From positions 1 through 64,000 of the forward strand of contig NZ_JPGL01000045.1 in the NCBI RefSeq assembly GCF_000732615.1: DNA of 64,000 bases, given 5' to 3'. This document shows, piece after piece, positions 37,301 to 45,083 of the stretch; position 1 is the stretch's first letter; the number at the start of each line of letters is the position of its first letter. Under the pieces are notes generated by a model. That model was not told where the DNA came from. It did not search any database and saw only the letters and a list, made by a program, of their open reading frames with translations. A program made the translations under genes and the position numbers. The DNA comes from Burkholderia paludis (GTDB lineage: Bacteria; Pseudomonadota; Gammaproteobacteria; Burkholderiales; Burkholderiaceae).

Positions 37301-38181
37301 AGGCCGCGCTGCTGCGCGATGTAGTCGGGATTGCGTTCGAGCTGGCGCTGCGCGTCGCGCTGGCGATCCAGCGCCGCGGCGCGGTCGACGAATTCGGTGT
37401 CGTCCGGCACGAGCGCGAGATACGCATGCAGCGCATCGAGATAGGCGAGATCGCTGCCGGCCGACTGCAGCACGCGCCGCCACAGTGCCATCGCCTCCGT
37501 ATGGTCGGCGTCGGTGCGTTTCGCGAGCGCCGCCGCGATCCGGCCCGCCTCCGGCCGCGTGTCGGCGCGCTGGTTCAGGAGCCGCACGAGCGCCATCGAC
37601 GCGCTCGTGTCCTGCGGGTCGGCCGCGACCGCGCGGCGCAGCGCGGCGATCGCCGGCTCGCGCCCGCCCGGCGCGTTCGACACGATCTGGTAGTACTCGG
37701 CGCCGAGCGCGCCCGACGGCGCGCCGTTCGGGAACAGCGCGACGATCCGCCGGGCCGCTTCTTCGGCGCGGCCGCTGCGCGCGAGCAGGCGGATCTGCGC
37801 CATCTCGCCGCGCCCGCTCGTCGCGACACGGTATTCGTCGGCCGCCCGCCGCGTCGCCGGCGCATTCGGCGCCTGCGCCCGCAGGCGCGCGAGCGAGGCC
37901 TGCGCGCCTTGTGCATCGCCGAGCCGCAGCAGCACGCTTACCTGCTCGGCCAGCAGGCCGGGATCGCCCGGCGCGATCAGCAGACCCTTGCGCAGCGCGT
38001 CGCGCGCGAGGTCGTCGCGATGCTTGACGCCCCACATCCGTGCGACGGCCAGCTCGCGCTGTGCGTCGGCGGACGCGGAAGTCGCCGGCGTCGCCGCGCC
38101 CGGCGCCGCCGCGCACACCGACGACACGAGCCACGCGAATCCCGCGACATGCGGCACGACGCGCGTCAACGGGCGGCGCAC
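34327..38181 (-). CDS. bcsC: BcsC, periplasmic TPR scaffold and outer-membrane cellulose exporter
   Basis: A 1284-residue protein. A Sec signal (PHVAGFAWLVSSVCAAA) is followed by roughly 850 residues of TPR-type helical repeats. A C-terminal BCSC_C beta-barrel starts near GTFGTYAALRALNALSA; it contains FPVHYLVGGVRYRFDAG and ends LVTPTPVRLYSDY. The best start is GTG 38181: GGGGAGG lies eight bases upstream, and it overlaps the end of bcsZ by 16 nt. Longer open reading frame upstream is bcsZ antiphase. It guides the glucan through the periplasm and across the outer membrane. Confidence 0.93.
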   Translation of the reverse strand: MRRPLTRVVPHVAGFAWLVSSVCAAAPGAATPATSASADAQRELAVARMWGVKHRDDLARDALRKGLLIAPGDPGLLAEQVSVLLRLGDAQGAQASLARLRAQAPNAPATRRAADEYRVATSGRGEMAQIRLLARSGRAEEAARRIVALFPNGAPSGALGAEYYQIVSNAPGGREPAIAALRRAVAADPQDTSASMALVRLLNQRADTRPEAGRIAAALAKRTDADHTEAMALWRRVLQSAGSDLAYLDALHAYLALVPDDTEFVDRAAALDRQRDAQRQLERNPDYIAQQRGLQALAHGDLAAADPLLARAVRARADDADAVGGLGLLRLREGRHDEARALFARAATLATDQRGKWQGLARTAQFWGLLAQGRAAAAAGRPQDAERAARAALAMQPGNPDAKLQLADALLAQRDWARAEPLLRELLAARSPNLSAVRGTATLYENTGRADRIGPLLDALQGRVTGRDDRRALDGLRAEQLANQARALADKGERGPAAQRYEAAVRAAPDAAWTRFALARLYRDMGLPQLGRTVMDDGLAQGDTPEMRYATALYRNSLDDVAGAQAALAPVADAQRSDGMRALARKLDAEGALADARGALGRGDRAALAASLAHAQASAPDDPDMLAAIGAQWIDAGEPERGLALLHDWIAAHPREADADVRLRYGDLLGSAGRDDALAAWLDALRRDASLTPAQTARLEDQSLRLVLRQTDDAIAQQDYAQARRRLDRASPAGRADKRYTIELADLERAQGHYDAARSALAPVVARTPDDADAQLALARIDEDDGNRAAALARVQAVLARTPDDDVDTQLSAVRRLNALRRPDEAAQVTDRLQAAYPARADVTVAAGRVAEARGRYDDAASLYRLSRSQERTAGVSPGRDGLTPAQAAFADLEQRRNPEIETGWTPAYKSGDEGISSYRAQQVPVYVQMPVRYDGHVFAQVDTVRLDPGTLDTSDPNAYALRTFGTYAALRALNALSAAAIANPPGSLHQTATGVALGAGYLSDAWRFDLGTSPLGFPVHYLVGGVRYRFDAGPASFSVNASRRPETSSVLSYAGMRDPWTGAVWGGVRRDGVNLRASVDIGRTNLFAELGAGVLSGRDVERNAEVTLRTGFTVPVYERATMKISTGLVGNAWHYAQNLRYYTYGQGGYYSPQRYLSLGVPIEWAGRHDALSWDFTVTGGISNSYEKDSLYYPTFSSLRAEQVAAGFVYAGSSTGGVSFSYGVNGIVEYRVNPHLSVGAQLHVDRSHDYAPSSALVYLRYAFDARAQRSWLVTPTPVRLYSDY

Positions 38182-39395
38182 GAACGGCCTCCCCAGCGTG
38201 CGTCGAGCGTGCCGTCCGCGTCGAACCGGTAGCGCCCTTCGCGCCAGCCGAGGCCGAACAGCGTCAGCACGCTCGTGTAGTAGCCGGGCGCCGACTGGCG
38301 CGCGAGCGTCTCGGCGCGGGCCGCCTGCGCATCCGCGAGCGCGCGCTGGCCGCGCGCGTCGAGGAACGGCACGGCCGCCGCCGAGAACCCGCCGTTGCCG
38401 TCGTTCGGCCCCGCGACGCCCGTCGTCGTATCCACCTTCTCCGGCGGCGCGCCATGCGCGGCGATATGGTCGGCGAACGGCGCGAAGCGTGCGAGCAACG
38501 GGGCGGCGAGCGGATCGGCGCGATCGAGCATGCCGGCCCACAGATACACGCGGATCGCGTTGTACGCGCTTTCCGCCCGCGTGTCGCGATCGGGCCCGAA
38601 CCCCGTGCCCGCGCGATACAGCGCCCAGTCGGGCGAAAAACCTTTCGGCGCCGTGTCGAGCAGCACGCGCCCGGTGCTGGCGGCCAGCGCCGCCCAGCGG
38701 CGGTCGTCGGGCAGGCGCGCGCCGAGCGCGCGGATCACCTGCGGCGGCGAATAGCTCGGGTTCACGCGCCACTGGCCGTCGGCCAGCCGGAACCCGGTCG
38801 GCCCCGGCAGCAGCGTCAGGCCGAGCCCCGGCACGGTCGCCGTCTCGGTGTCGAGCACACGCCTGGCGAGCAGCGCGCCGCGCGCCGTATAGCTGCGTTC
38901 TTGCCACAGCCGCCCGGCCTCGACGAGCGCATACGCGATCCACAGGTCGGCGTCCGACGCGGCGTTCGCGTCCAGCACGCGCCACGCGCCGTCGGGCGCA
39001 CGGCCCCACAGCCATGCGGGCAGATGCGCGCTCAGGTCGCCCTGCGCGAGGTTGTTCTCGGTCCATGCGAGGATCGTGTCGAACGTGCGCCGGTCGTTCG
39101 CGACCAGCGCGAAGAACAGTCCATATGCCTGCCCCTCCGATACCGTGCGTGAATCGGCCGAGCCGACGTCGATCACGCGGCCGTCGGCCGAGATGAAATC
39201 CCGTTTGAACGCATCCCAGCGCGGCCACGCCGCGCCGCATCCCGCACCGCCCGCCTCGACCGCGTTGCCGGCCGCGGCCTGCGCGCGCGCAGCCGTGCCG
39301 GCCGCCGCGCACGCGAGCACAACCGCCAGCGCGCATGCCGCGCCGGCGCGCCGCGCCGGCCGCATCGCCCGTCGCTTCGCCATTGCCCGCGCCAT
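38166..39395 (-). CDS. bcsZ: BcsZ, GH8 endo-beta-1,4-glucanase with Asn at the base position
   Basis: A 409-residue exported GH8 cellulase that trims nascent cellulose in the periplasm. Signal region about residues 15-39 (ACALAVVLACAAAGTAARAQ). The general acid is Glu87 in RTVSEGQAYGLFFAL, equivalent to E. coli Glu55. Other family blocks are LPAWLWGRAPDGAWRVLD, SDADLWIAYALVEAGRLW and TAPKGFSPDWALY. At the catalytic base, E. coli has Asp243 in SYDAIRVY; here the codon at 38559-38561 is AAC, giving Asn279 in AYNAIRVYLWAGM. Activity may be reduced or use another base. Three bases after bcsB. Confidence 0.93.
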   Translation of the reverse strand: MARAMAKRRAMRPARRAGAACALAVVLACAAAGTAARAQAAAGNAVEAGGAGCGAAWPRWDAFKRDFISADGRVIDVGSADSRTVSEGQAYGLFFALVANDRRTFDTILAWTENNLAQGDLSAHLPAWLWGRAPDGAWRVLDANAASDADLWIAYALVEAGRLWQERSYTARGALLARRVLDTETATVPGLGLTLLPGPTGFRLADGQWRVNPSYSPPQVIRALGARLPDDRRWAALAASTGRVLLDTAPKGFSPDWALYRAGTGFGPDRDTRAESAYNAIRVYLWAGMLDRADPLAAPLLARFAPFADHIAAHGAPPEKVDTTTGVAGPNDGNGGFSAAAVPFLDARGQRALADAQAARAETLARQSAPGYYTSVLTLFGLGWREGRYRFDADGTLDARWGGRSCAAR

Positions 39396-39398
39396 CCG

Positions 39399-41723
39399 TT
39401 ACATCCCCCGTCGACGCGCGGCGATTCGCTGCAGCACGCTGAACACGCCGAGCGCGAGCAGCAGCCCCGCGACGACGCCGACCGCGCCGAGCACGACCGG
39501 ATGCTGCGCCGCATGCGTCCACACCCGCGCATACCACGGCACGAAGCCGACCACGTAAGGCTCGCCGATGCGCAGGCTGTCGACCTGCCCCGGCCGTACC
39601 AGCGCGAGGTCGCCCTGCAGTTGCGACACGAGCCCGGCATTCTCGAACACGTTGAGCAGATCGCCGAGACGCGGCTGGTCGGTCGCCGTCAGCGCGACGA
39701 CGCTGCGCCCGCGGCTGCCCGGCAGCTCGAACCCGGCGAGCGCCGCGAGCGACCCCGTCTGCTCGATGTGCGCGCCGCCGTCGGCCAGGCCGACGCCGTT
39801 GCGCCAGCGCTCCTTCACCGAGAACGCGACGCGCGCGGCGCCCTCGCCGCCCGTGCCGCCCTGCTCGCCGATCACGAGCGGCAGCGCCGAGCGCCAGTGC
39901 GCGAGCAGCGGCGACGCGGGCGAGCCGTCGATCACGAGCAGGTCCTTGCTGCCCGACAGCGCGGCGACGTCGCCGGGCCGCGCGACCTGCACGCGCAGCG
40001 CCGGGTAGCCGGTCCATTCGCCCATGTGGCCGAGCATCGTCAGGTACGCCTCGAGCTCCTGCGGCGACGGCCGGTCGGGCAGCACGACGGCCGTCTGCGA
40101 CAGGTCGGCGAAGCGCGTGAACGGGAAGCCGCTGTTCGCGAAGAACGCGAGGTTCGGCAATTGCGCGTAATGGACGAAATGCGAGAAATCGATCGTCGAA
40201 TCGGGATCGATCGCCGCGCGCTGCGGCTCGGTGGCGGTGCTCGAACAGAGCCCCGTCTTCTGCGAGTCAAGCGTGAACCGGAACTGCAGCTGGTTGCCGC
40301 TGCCGACCCGGAATGCCGGGATGTCGACGTCGCTCGTCACGCGCCCTTCCGGCACCGACAGCAACGGCAGCTGCATGCGGCCGTGCGCGTCCTCGGCATG
40401 GGCCGGCCCGAGCCGGTAGGACTTCACGAGCTGGTCGTTGATCTCGACGGCGAGCGTCGAGTTGTCCTGCACGGTCGGCGCCGTGTAGCGATAGCGCAGC
40501 GTGATCGGCACGCCCGCCCCGTTCCACGAATGGAGATCGGCCGGCACGCGCAGGTTCAGGCGGATCGCGTCGGGCGAGGTGCCGCGCACTTCCAGGTCGC
40601 GCACGTCGGGCACGAGCTCGCGGAACGCGATCGGCCGGTTCACCGGCAGCCAGCGCGGCGCGTCGTACGGCTTGCGCGGCGCGCCGAGATCGACGTGCGC
40701 GACCGTGGCGGCCGGTCCCGACAGCGCCGCGCGGCCGAGCACGAGCGTCGCGACCGCGTCGTCGACCTCGGCCGCCGTGCGGCCCGTGACGACGAGCAGC
40801 TTGCGCGCCGGCGCGGCCGGGTTGTCCACCACCGCGAGCAGCGGGCCGTTGATCGGCGGCAGCGCGAGGCCGGCCGGCAGCGTCGCGGCCGTGCCGACCA
40901 CCACCGCCTGGTCGCCGGCCGGCAGCGCGGACGACACCGGGAAACGCGCATGCCGGTAGTCGGCCAGCGCGCCGAACCAGGACGCCAGCACGCCCGCGCT
41001 GCGCAGCGTCGCCGAATCGGGCGATGCCGGCAGCACGAACGGCAGCCGCACGCGGCCGTTGTCGCGCCGGTCGAAGAACGGCGCGGGCAGCAGCGCGAGA
41101 TCGTTCGGCAGGCGGACCGGCGACTCGTCGAGAATCAGCTCGCTCGTCGGGCTCACGTCGGCCCACAGCGCCGAGTTCGCGGGATCCTCGCAATGGTCGA
41201 GCGTGTAGTGCGCGATCAGCCGCACGCCGATCTGGTTGAAATCCGAGAAGTAGCGCGGATCGACCGGAATCTCCTGCGTCACCGTGCGGCCCGCCTGCGC
41301 GGCGTCGAACGGGACGGTCGCCACGACCTCGCCGTTTATCGACACCTTCAGGTGCGACATCGGAAACACCAGCGCCGGCGAATACGCATAGGTCAGGCGC
41401 AACCGCGCGCCCGTGACCACGCGATCGAGCCGCACGCCGGCGTTGATCGTGCGCGCGTCGTCGGCGCCGCGCAGGCGCAGCGGATCGAACGCGCCGAGCG
41501 ACGCGAACGGCAAGCGCACCGTCGTCGCCGGCAGGCCGGCGGAGGGCGTGCTGGCCGCCGCGGGCGCGGCCGCGAGCACCGGCGCCGGCGCAGTGCCGGC
41601 CGCCGATGCGGCTGCCGGCACCGCCGGCATCGGAGCGGCCGACAGCGCGGCCGCGTGGAATGCGCCGACCATGGCGGTCGACAGTACGAACAGCGACAGG
41701 GCAGGCTTCATGTGCCGCTCCAT
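39399..41723 (-). CDS. bcsB: BcsB, cyclic-di-GMP-named periplasmic cellulose synthase subunit
   Basis: A 774-residue subunit with a signal peptide (LSLFVLSTAMVGAFHAAALS), a large periplasmic part of carbohydrate-binding and flavodoxin-like domains, and a C-terminal membrane anchor (VVLGAVGVVAGLLLALGVFS). Blocks such as LRLTYAYSPAL, SHLKVSINGE and GDLLNVFENAG fit BcsB. First gene of the operon, so it follows the promoter. ATG 41711 is an alternative start placed closer to the signal peptide. It anchors the TM helix against BcsA and passes glucan toward BcsC. Confidence 0.93.
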   Translation of the reverse strand: MERHMKPALSLFVLSTAMVGAFHAAALSAAPMPAVPAAASAAGTAPAPVLAAAPAAASTPSAGLPATTVRLPFASLGAFDPLRLRGADDARTINAGVRLDRVVTGARLRLTYAYSPALVFPMSHLKVSINGEVVATVPFDAAQAGRTVTQEIPVDPRYFSDFNQIGVRLIAHYTLDHCEDPANSALWADVSPTSELILDESPVRLPNDLALLPAPFFDRRDNGRVRLPFVLPASPDSATLRSAGVLASWFGALADYRHARFPVSSALPAGDQAVVVGTAATLPAGLALPPINGPLLAVVDNPAAPARKLLVVTGRTAAEVDDAVATLVLGRAALSGPAATVAHVDLGAPRKPYDAPRWLPVNRPIAFRELVPDVRDLEVRGTSPDAIRLNLRVPADLHSWNGAGVPITLRYRYTAPTVQDNSTLAVEINDQLVKSYRLGPAHAEDAHGRMQLPLLSVPEGRVTSDVDIPAFRVGSGNQLQFRFTLDSQKTGLCSSTATEPQRAAIDPDSTIDFSHFVHYAQLPNLAFFANSGFPFTRFADLSQTAVVLPDRPSPQELEAYLTMLGHMGEWTGYPALRVQVARPGDVAALSGSKDLLVIDGSPASPLLAHWRSALPLVIGEQGGTGGEGAARVAFSVKERWRNGVGLADGGAHIEQTGSLAALAGFELPGSRGRSVVALTATDQPRLGDLLNVFENAGLVSQLQGDLALVRPGQVDSLRIGEPYVVGFVPWYARVWTHAAQHPVVLGAVGVVAGLLLALGVFSVLQRIAARRRGM

Positions 41724-42186
41724 TGCGCCCGGGTCATCCGGTCATCCGCCGCGTCGAACCCGACGCGCGCAAAGCAGCTATGCCCGTGAGTGCATATCCT
41801 CACTGCTTCCCTCATATCACTAACTGGCCTGAATCAATTATCGAAACGATGCGGTGATTTCTTTAATCCCTGTCATCGTGTTGCGTGCGCCTGGCACTGG
41901 CACCCGCCTATTCGTCACACTATCTCAAAAATCGGACAAAACTTACCCCGATTCGCGCAGGCGAGGCGAAAAAGCCTCGATCCGGTCGAAACTGCGGCGT
42001 GAACGGGACGAACGGTAAGAATTGCGCCATTGTCGGCGGACGAGCCGAACGGCATACTGCCGGCGCGATGCGGCCGGCCGCCGGCGGTCCGTTGCGGATC
42101 GCGCTGGACGCGCTGCCGCAAGGCGGCGCGTATGCTACCGCAAGCTTGCGCCGCACGACGCATTTTTTTCTTCACGGATCACCGAC
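41724..42186. other. Divergent regulatory region, bcs operon / diguanylate cyclase
   Basis: A 463-bp gap with no convincing gene. The part from about 41800 to 41960 is AT-rich and probably holds the bcsB promoter (minus strand). Near the cyclase, cgcaagcttgcg (42139-42150) is a perfect 12-bp palindrome, followed by a run of seven T about 15 bases later. I see no clear Fur, RpoN or FleQ consensus. Confidence 0.5.
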
Positions 42187-43209
42187 TTGGATCAAATCGC
42201 CGACACCGCCACCCCGTCCCCGGATACGTTGCTGCGCATCATCGCGGTACAGACCGAAATCGCGAAACTCGGCCTCGATCTCGGCAGCGTGATGGCCTAC
42301 GTGGCCGAACAGGTGCCGCGACTCACCGGCGCGAGCGCCGCCGCGGTCGAGTTCGCCGAGGGCGACGACATGGTGTACCGCGCCGCGTCGGGCACCGCCG
42401 CCGGCATGCTCGGCCTGCGGCTGCGGCGCTCGGGAAGCCTGTCGGGCCTGTGCGTGCGGCAGGGCCGGTTGCTGCACTGCGTCGATTCGGAAACCGACCC
42501 GCGCGTCGATCGCGATGCGTGCCGCCGGGTCGGCCTGCGCTCGATGCTCGTGATGCCGCTCACGCATGCCGACACGACGGTCGGCGTCCTGAAGGTGATG
42601 TCGCCGGACGTCGACGGCTTCTCGCAAGCCGATGCCGGCACGCTGCGGCTCACGGCCGACCTGATCGCCGCCGCGATGTTCCATACAGCGCGCAACGAGG
42701 CGAACGAGCTGTACCTGCGCGCGACGCACGACGCGCTGACGGGCCTGCCGAACCGCGCGCTGTTCTACGACCGCCTGCGCCAGTCGATGCACACGGCGCT
42801 GCGCGCGAACGGCCGGCTCGGCATTCTGAACATCGACATGGACGGGCTCAAGCCGATCAACGACGGCTTCGGCCACCGCGCGGGCGACGCCGCGCTGCGC
42901 GAGATCGCCACGCGGATGCAGGCGGCGGTGCGGCGCTCCGACACGGTCGCGCGCGTCGGCGGAGACGAATTCGCGGTGATCCTGCCGAACATCGGCAACC
43001 GCGACGACGCGCAAGCGCAAAGCACGCGGCTCGCGCGGCAGGTCGGCGAACCGTTCGAATTCGAGGGGCGCCCGCTGCCGCTCGGCGTCAGCGTCGGAAT
43101 CGCGCTGCTGCCCGACGACGGCACCGACATGAACGCGCTGATCGAGCACGCCGACCAGGCGATGTACGAAGTCAAGCGGACGCGGTCGCAGCGCACGGCG
43201 CGCGCGTAA
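42187..43209 (+). CDS. GAF-GGDEF diguanylate cyclase
   Basis: A 340-residue cytoplasmic enzyme that makes c-di-GMP from GTP. Residues about 15-170 form a GAF sensor (VMAYVAEQVPRLTGASAAAV; GLRSMLVMPLTHADTTVGVL). The GGDEF domain begins at ATHDALTGLPNRALFYDRL; the active site GGDEF is at 258-262. The product-inhibition I-site RxxD is intact (R249-D252, five residues before GGDEF). The start is uncertain: TTG 42187 gives the sensible N-terminus; the upstream extension looks non-coding. Divergent from bcsB, so it probably feeds c-di-GMP to BcsA and BcsE. Confidence 0.88.
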   Translation: MDQIADTATPSPDTLLRIIAVQTEIAKLGLDLGSVMAYVAEQVPRLTGASAAAVEFAEGDDMVYRAASGTAAGMLGLRLRRSGSLSGLCVRQGRLLHCVDSETDPRVDRDACRRVGLRSMLVMPLTHADTTVGVLKVMSPDVDGFSQADAGTLRLTADLIAAAMFHTARNEANELYLRATHDALTGLPNRALFYDRLRQSMHTALRANGRLGILNIDMDGLKPINDGFGHRAGDAALREIATRMQAAVRRSDTVARVGGDEFAVILPNIGNRDDAQAQSTRLARQVGEPFEFEGRPLPLGVSVGIALLPDDGTDMNALIEHADQAMYEVKRTRSQRTARA

Positions 43210-43227
43210 CGGGCGCGCACACCGGCG

Positions 43228-43680
43228 TCAGCCGATCTGCGGAACGGCGATCGCGAGCCCCACGACGAGCCACTGCAGGATCGCGACCAGCATGGCCGCC
43301 CGACACAGGCCGACCGCGCCGCGCACCCGCGCGTCGAGCGGCCGGCCGGCCTTCCCCGCGTCGATCCAGCCGAGATCGGCGAGTGCCCGATCGAGCGCCG
43401 CGAGCCCCTCGTCGACCGATGCCTCGCCCGACGCCGTGCGCGCCAGCGCGGCGAACAGCCTGCGGTCGATCTCGATGCGCACCGCGTACCACAGCGCCGC
43501 GATCCCCGCCCCCGTGCTGACGACGGCCAGCAGCACGCGCGCGACGGTCGCCGGCGCCCAGCCCGACGCAAGCCACCACCCTGCTCCGGCCGCGGCCAGC
43601 GCGGCCGCGATCGCCCAGGCGCCCGCGTCGAGCGCGCCGCGCGCGGCGGCGATCCGGAACGGTGCGGACGGATCGCGCAT
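43228..43680 (-). CDS. Small integral membrane protein of unknown function
   Basis: A 150-residue protein with three likely helices: AWAIAAALAAAGAGWWLASG, VARVLLAVVSTGAGIAALWY and LCRAAMLVAILQWLVVGLAI. I do not recognise the family. Its ATG shares one base with the stop of the phosphatase gene (TGATG), so it is translationally coupled as the last gene of the phospholipid cluster. The E. coli ynb operon, as I recall it, has no such gene. Confidence 0.7.
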   Translation of the reverse strand: MRDPSAPFRIAAARGALDAGAWAIAAALAAAGAGWWLASGWAPATVARVLLAVVSTGAGIAALWYAVRIEIDRRLFAALARTASGEASVDEGLAALDRALADLGWIDAGKAGRPLDARVRGAVGLCRAAMLVAILQWLVVGLAIAVPQIG

Positions 43681-45083
43681 CACCGGCCTCCCGCGCCGCG
43701 ACGGCGATCGATCCAGTGCTGCAGCACGGCCACGCCCTCGTCCGACCACACCGCGCGCGGCCGCAACGCACGCACCGCGGCCAGCGCGTCGCGCGCATCG
43801 CCGAGCCCGTGCCGCATCGCCAGCCACGCGGCCGCGCACAGCACGCTGCGGCCGTAGCCGAGCGCGCAGCACACCAGCACGTCGCGCCCTTCGCCATGCA
43901 GCCGTTCCAGGGCCGCGACGGCCTGCGCGAGTTGCGCGGCCGTCGGCGCGACCAGATCGAGCTGGGGCACGGCCGCATACGCGAGCGACGCGTCGGCCGC
44001 CGCCCAGCGCGGCATTTCGGCGGTCAGGTCGAGCAGCGCGGTGAAGCCGTGGCGGCGCACGTCGCGCGTCGTCGGCGTGCGGCCGATCGAGACGCGTTCG
44101 TCGATCCGCACCGGCGCCGGCTGCCGGAACGTCCAGGCCCGCGAATTGACGAACGCGCCGGCGATCGTCGGCGCGAGCAGCCAGCGGACGAACACCGGGT
44201 AACGCCCGTGCGCGTCCTTCAGGAAGGCGCCGGGCGCGCCGCGCCAGTAGATCCACGCGACGCACGCGAGCGCCAGCGCGACCCACCCCGCGGCCAGCGC
44301 CCAGCCGGGTGCGTGCGGCACGCACACCAGCGCCGCGAGCGCGAACGCCGCCGCGCCGAGCGCGTAGCGGCGCGCGAGCGCGCGGCCGGCCGCACCCGGC
44401 GACGCGTCGGCGCCCGGCAGCCGGCCCGACGCATCGCGCAGCGGAAACAGCAGCAGCGCAAGGCAGCCGACGGCGGCGCCGGTCGGCACGTCGATCGCGT
44501 GATGCTGGTAGGTCGTCAGCACCGACACGCCGATCGCCGCGAACCACAGATGCAGCACGGCGCGCGCGACCCTGCCGCGCAGGTGCCGCGCATAGACGGC
44601 CCACAGCACGACGAGCAGCCCGATATGCAGCGACGGCGCCTGGTTGAACGGCTTGTCGAACCCCATCAGCAGCGTGAACAGCGCACCGGCCACGCCGCCC
44701 GCGTCGGGCCGCTCGAACCCGAAACGCAGCGGCCACGCGATGAAGCACGCCACCGACACCAGTTGCACGGTCAGCAGCCGCTTCACGTGATCGAGCAGAT
44801 CGGCGCGGCGGGTCCAGAAGAAGAACGACAGCGCGTACAGCAGGTCGATCGACCAGTACGGCACGATGGTCCACGGCACGAACGGAATCGCATGTTCCCA
44901 GCCGAACGCAAAGGTCGGCACCGCCGCGCGACGCGCGGCGAGCCAGTTCGCGAAGCCGTAGGTCGAGAAGAACACGGCGCCCATCGCCGCGAGCCAGCCG
45001 ACGCGCAGCGCCAGCGACGCGTCACGCGCGCGGCCGTCCACCGGCTCGGCGAGACCGCCCGCGCCGCCGCCGAGCGCGCTCAT
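43680..45083 (-). CDS. ynbD: YnbD-like PAP2 / dual-specificity phosphatase fusion
   Basis: A 467-residue membrane protein. Residues about 25-290 are a multi-helix PAP2 (phosphatidic acid phosphatase) domain with NQAPSLHIGLL and TYQHHAIDVPTGAAVG as the phosphatase motifs. After about residue 330 there is a cytoplasmic Cys-based phosphatase domain with the CX5R loop C406-ALGYG-R412 (VCCALGYGRSVLCA). The same two-domain layout occurs in E. coli YnbD. It may dephosphorylate a lipid phosphate made by the cluster. ATGA overlap with the upstream hydrolase-methyltransferase. Confidence 0.85.
   Translation of the reverse strand: MSALGGGAGGLAEPVDGRARDASLALRVGWLAAMGAVFFSTYGFANWLAARRAAVPTFAFGWEHAIPFVPWTIVPYWSIDLLYALSFFFWTRRADLLDHVKRLLTVQLVSVACFIAWPLRFGFERPDAGGVAGALFTLLMGFDKPFNQAPSLHIGLLVVLWAVYARHLRGRVARAVLHLWFAAIGVSVLTTYQHHAIDVPTGAAVGCLALLLFPLRDASGRLPGADASPGAAGRALARRYALGAAAFALAALVCVPHAPGWALAAGWVALALACVAWIYWRGAPGAFLKDAHGRYPVFVRWLLAPTIAGAFVNSRAWTFRQPAPVRIDERVSIGRTPTTRDVRRHGFTALLDLTAEMPRWAAADASLAYAAVPQLDLVAPTAAQLAQAVAALERLHGEGRDVLVCCALGYGRSVLCAAAWLAMRHGLGDARDALAAVRALRPRAVWSDEGVAVLQHWIDRRRGAGGR

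Noticed and set aside
32509..38232. A 1907-codon plus-strand open frame opposite bcsE and bcsC
   Set aside because: Arg/Ala-rich antisense frame typical of high-GC DNA. No domain, no ribosome site, and the opposite strand encodes clear BcsE and BcsC motifs.
41880..41915. Possible RpoN (-24/-12) promoter before bcsB or the cyclase
   Set aside because: TGGCAC occurs, but the -12 TTGC element is missing at the right distance on either strand.
42022..42186. N-terminal extension of the diguanylate cyclase
   Set aside because: Low-complexity Arg/Ala run with a TTG start and no ribosome site; the GAF domain starts after 42187.
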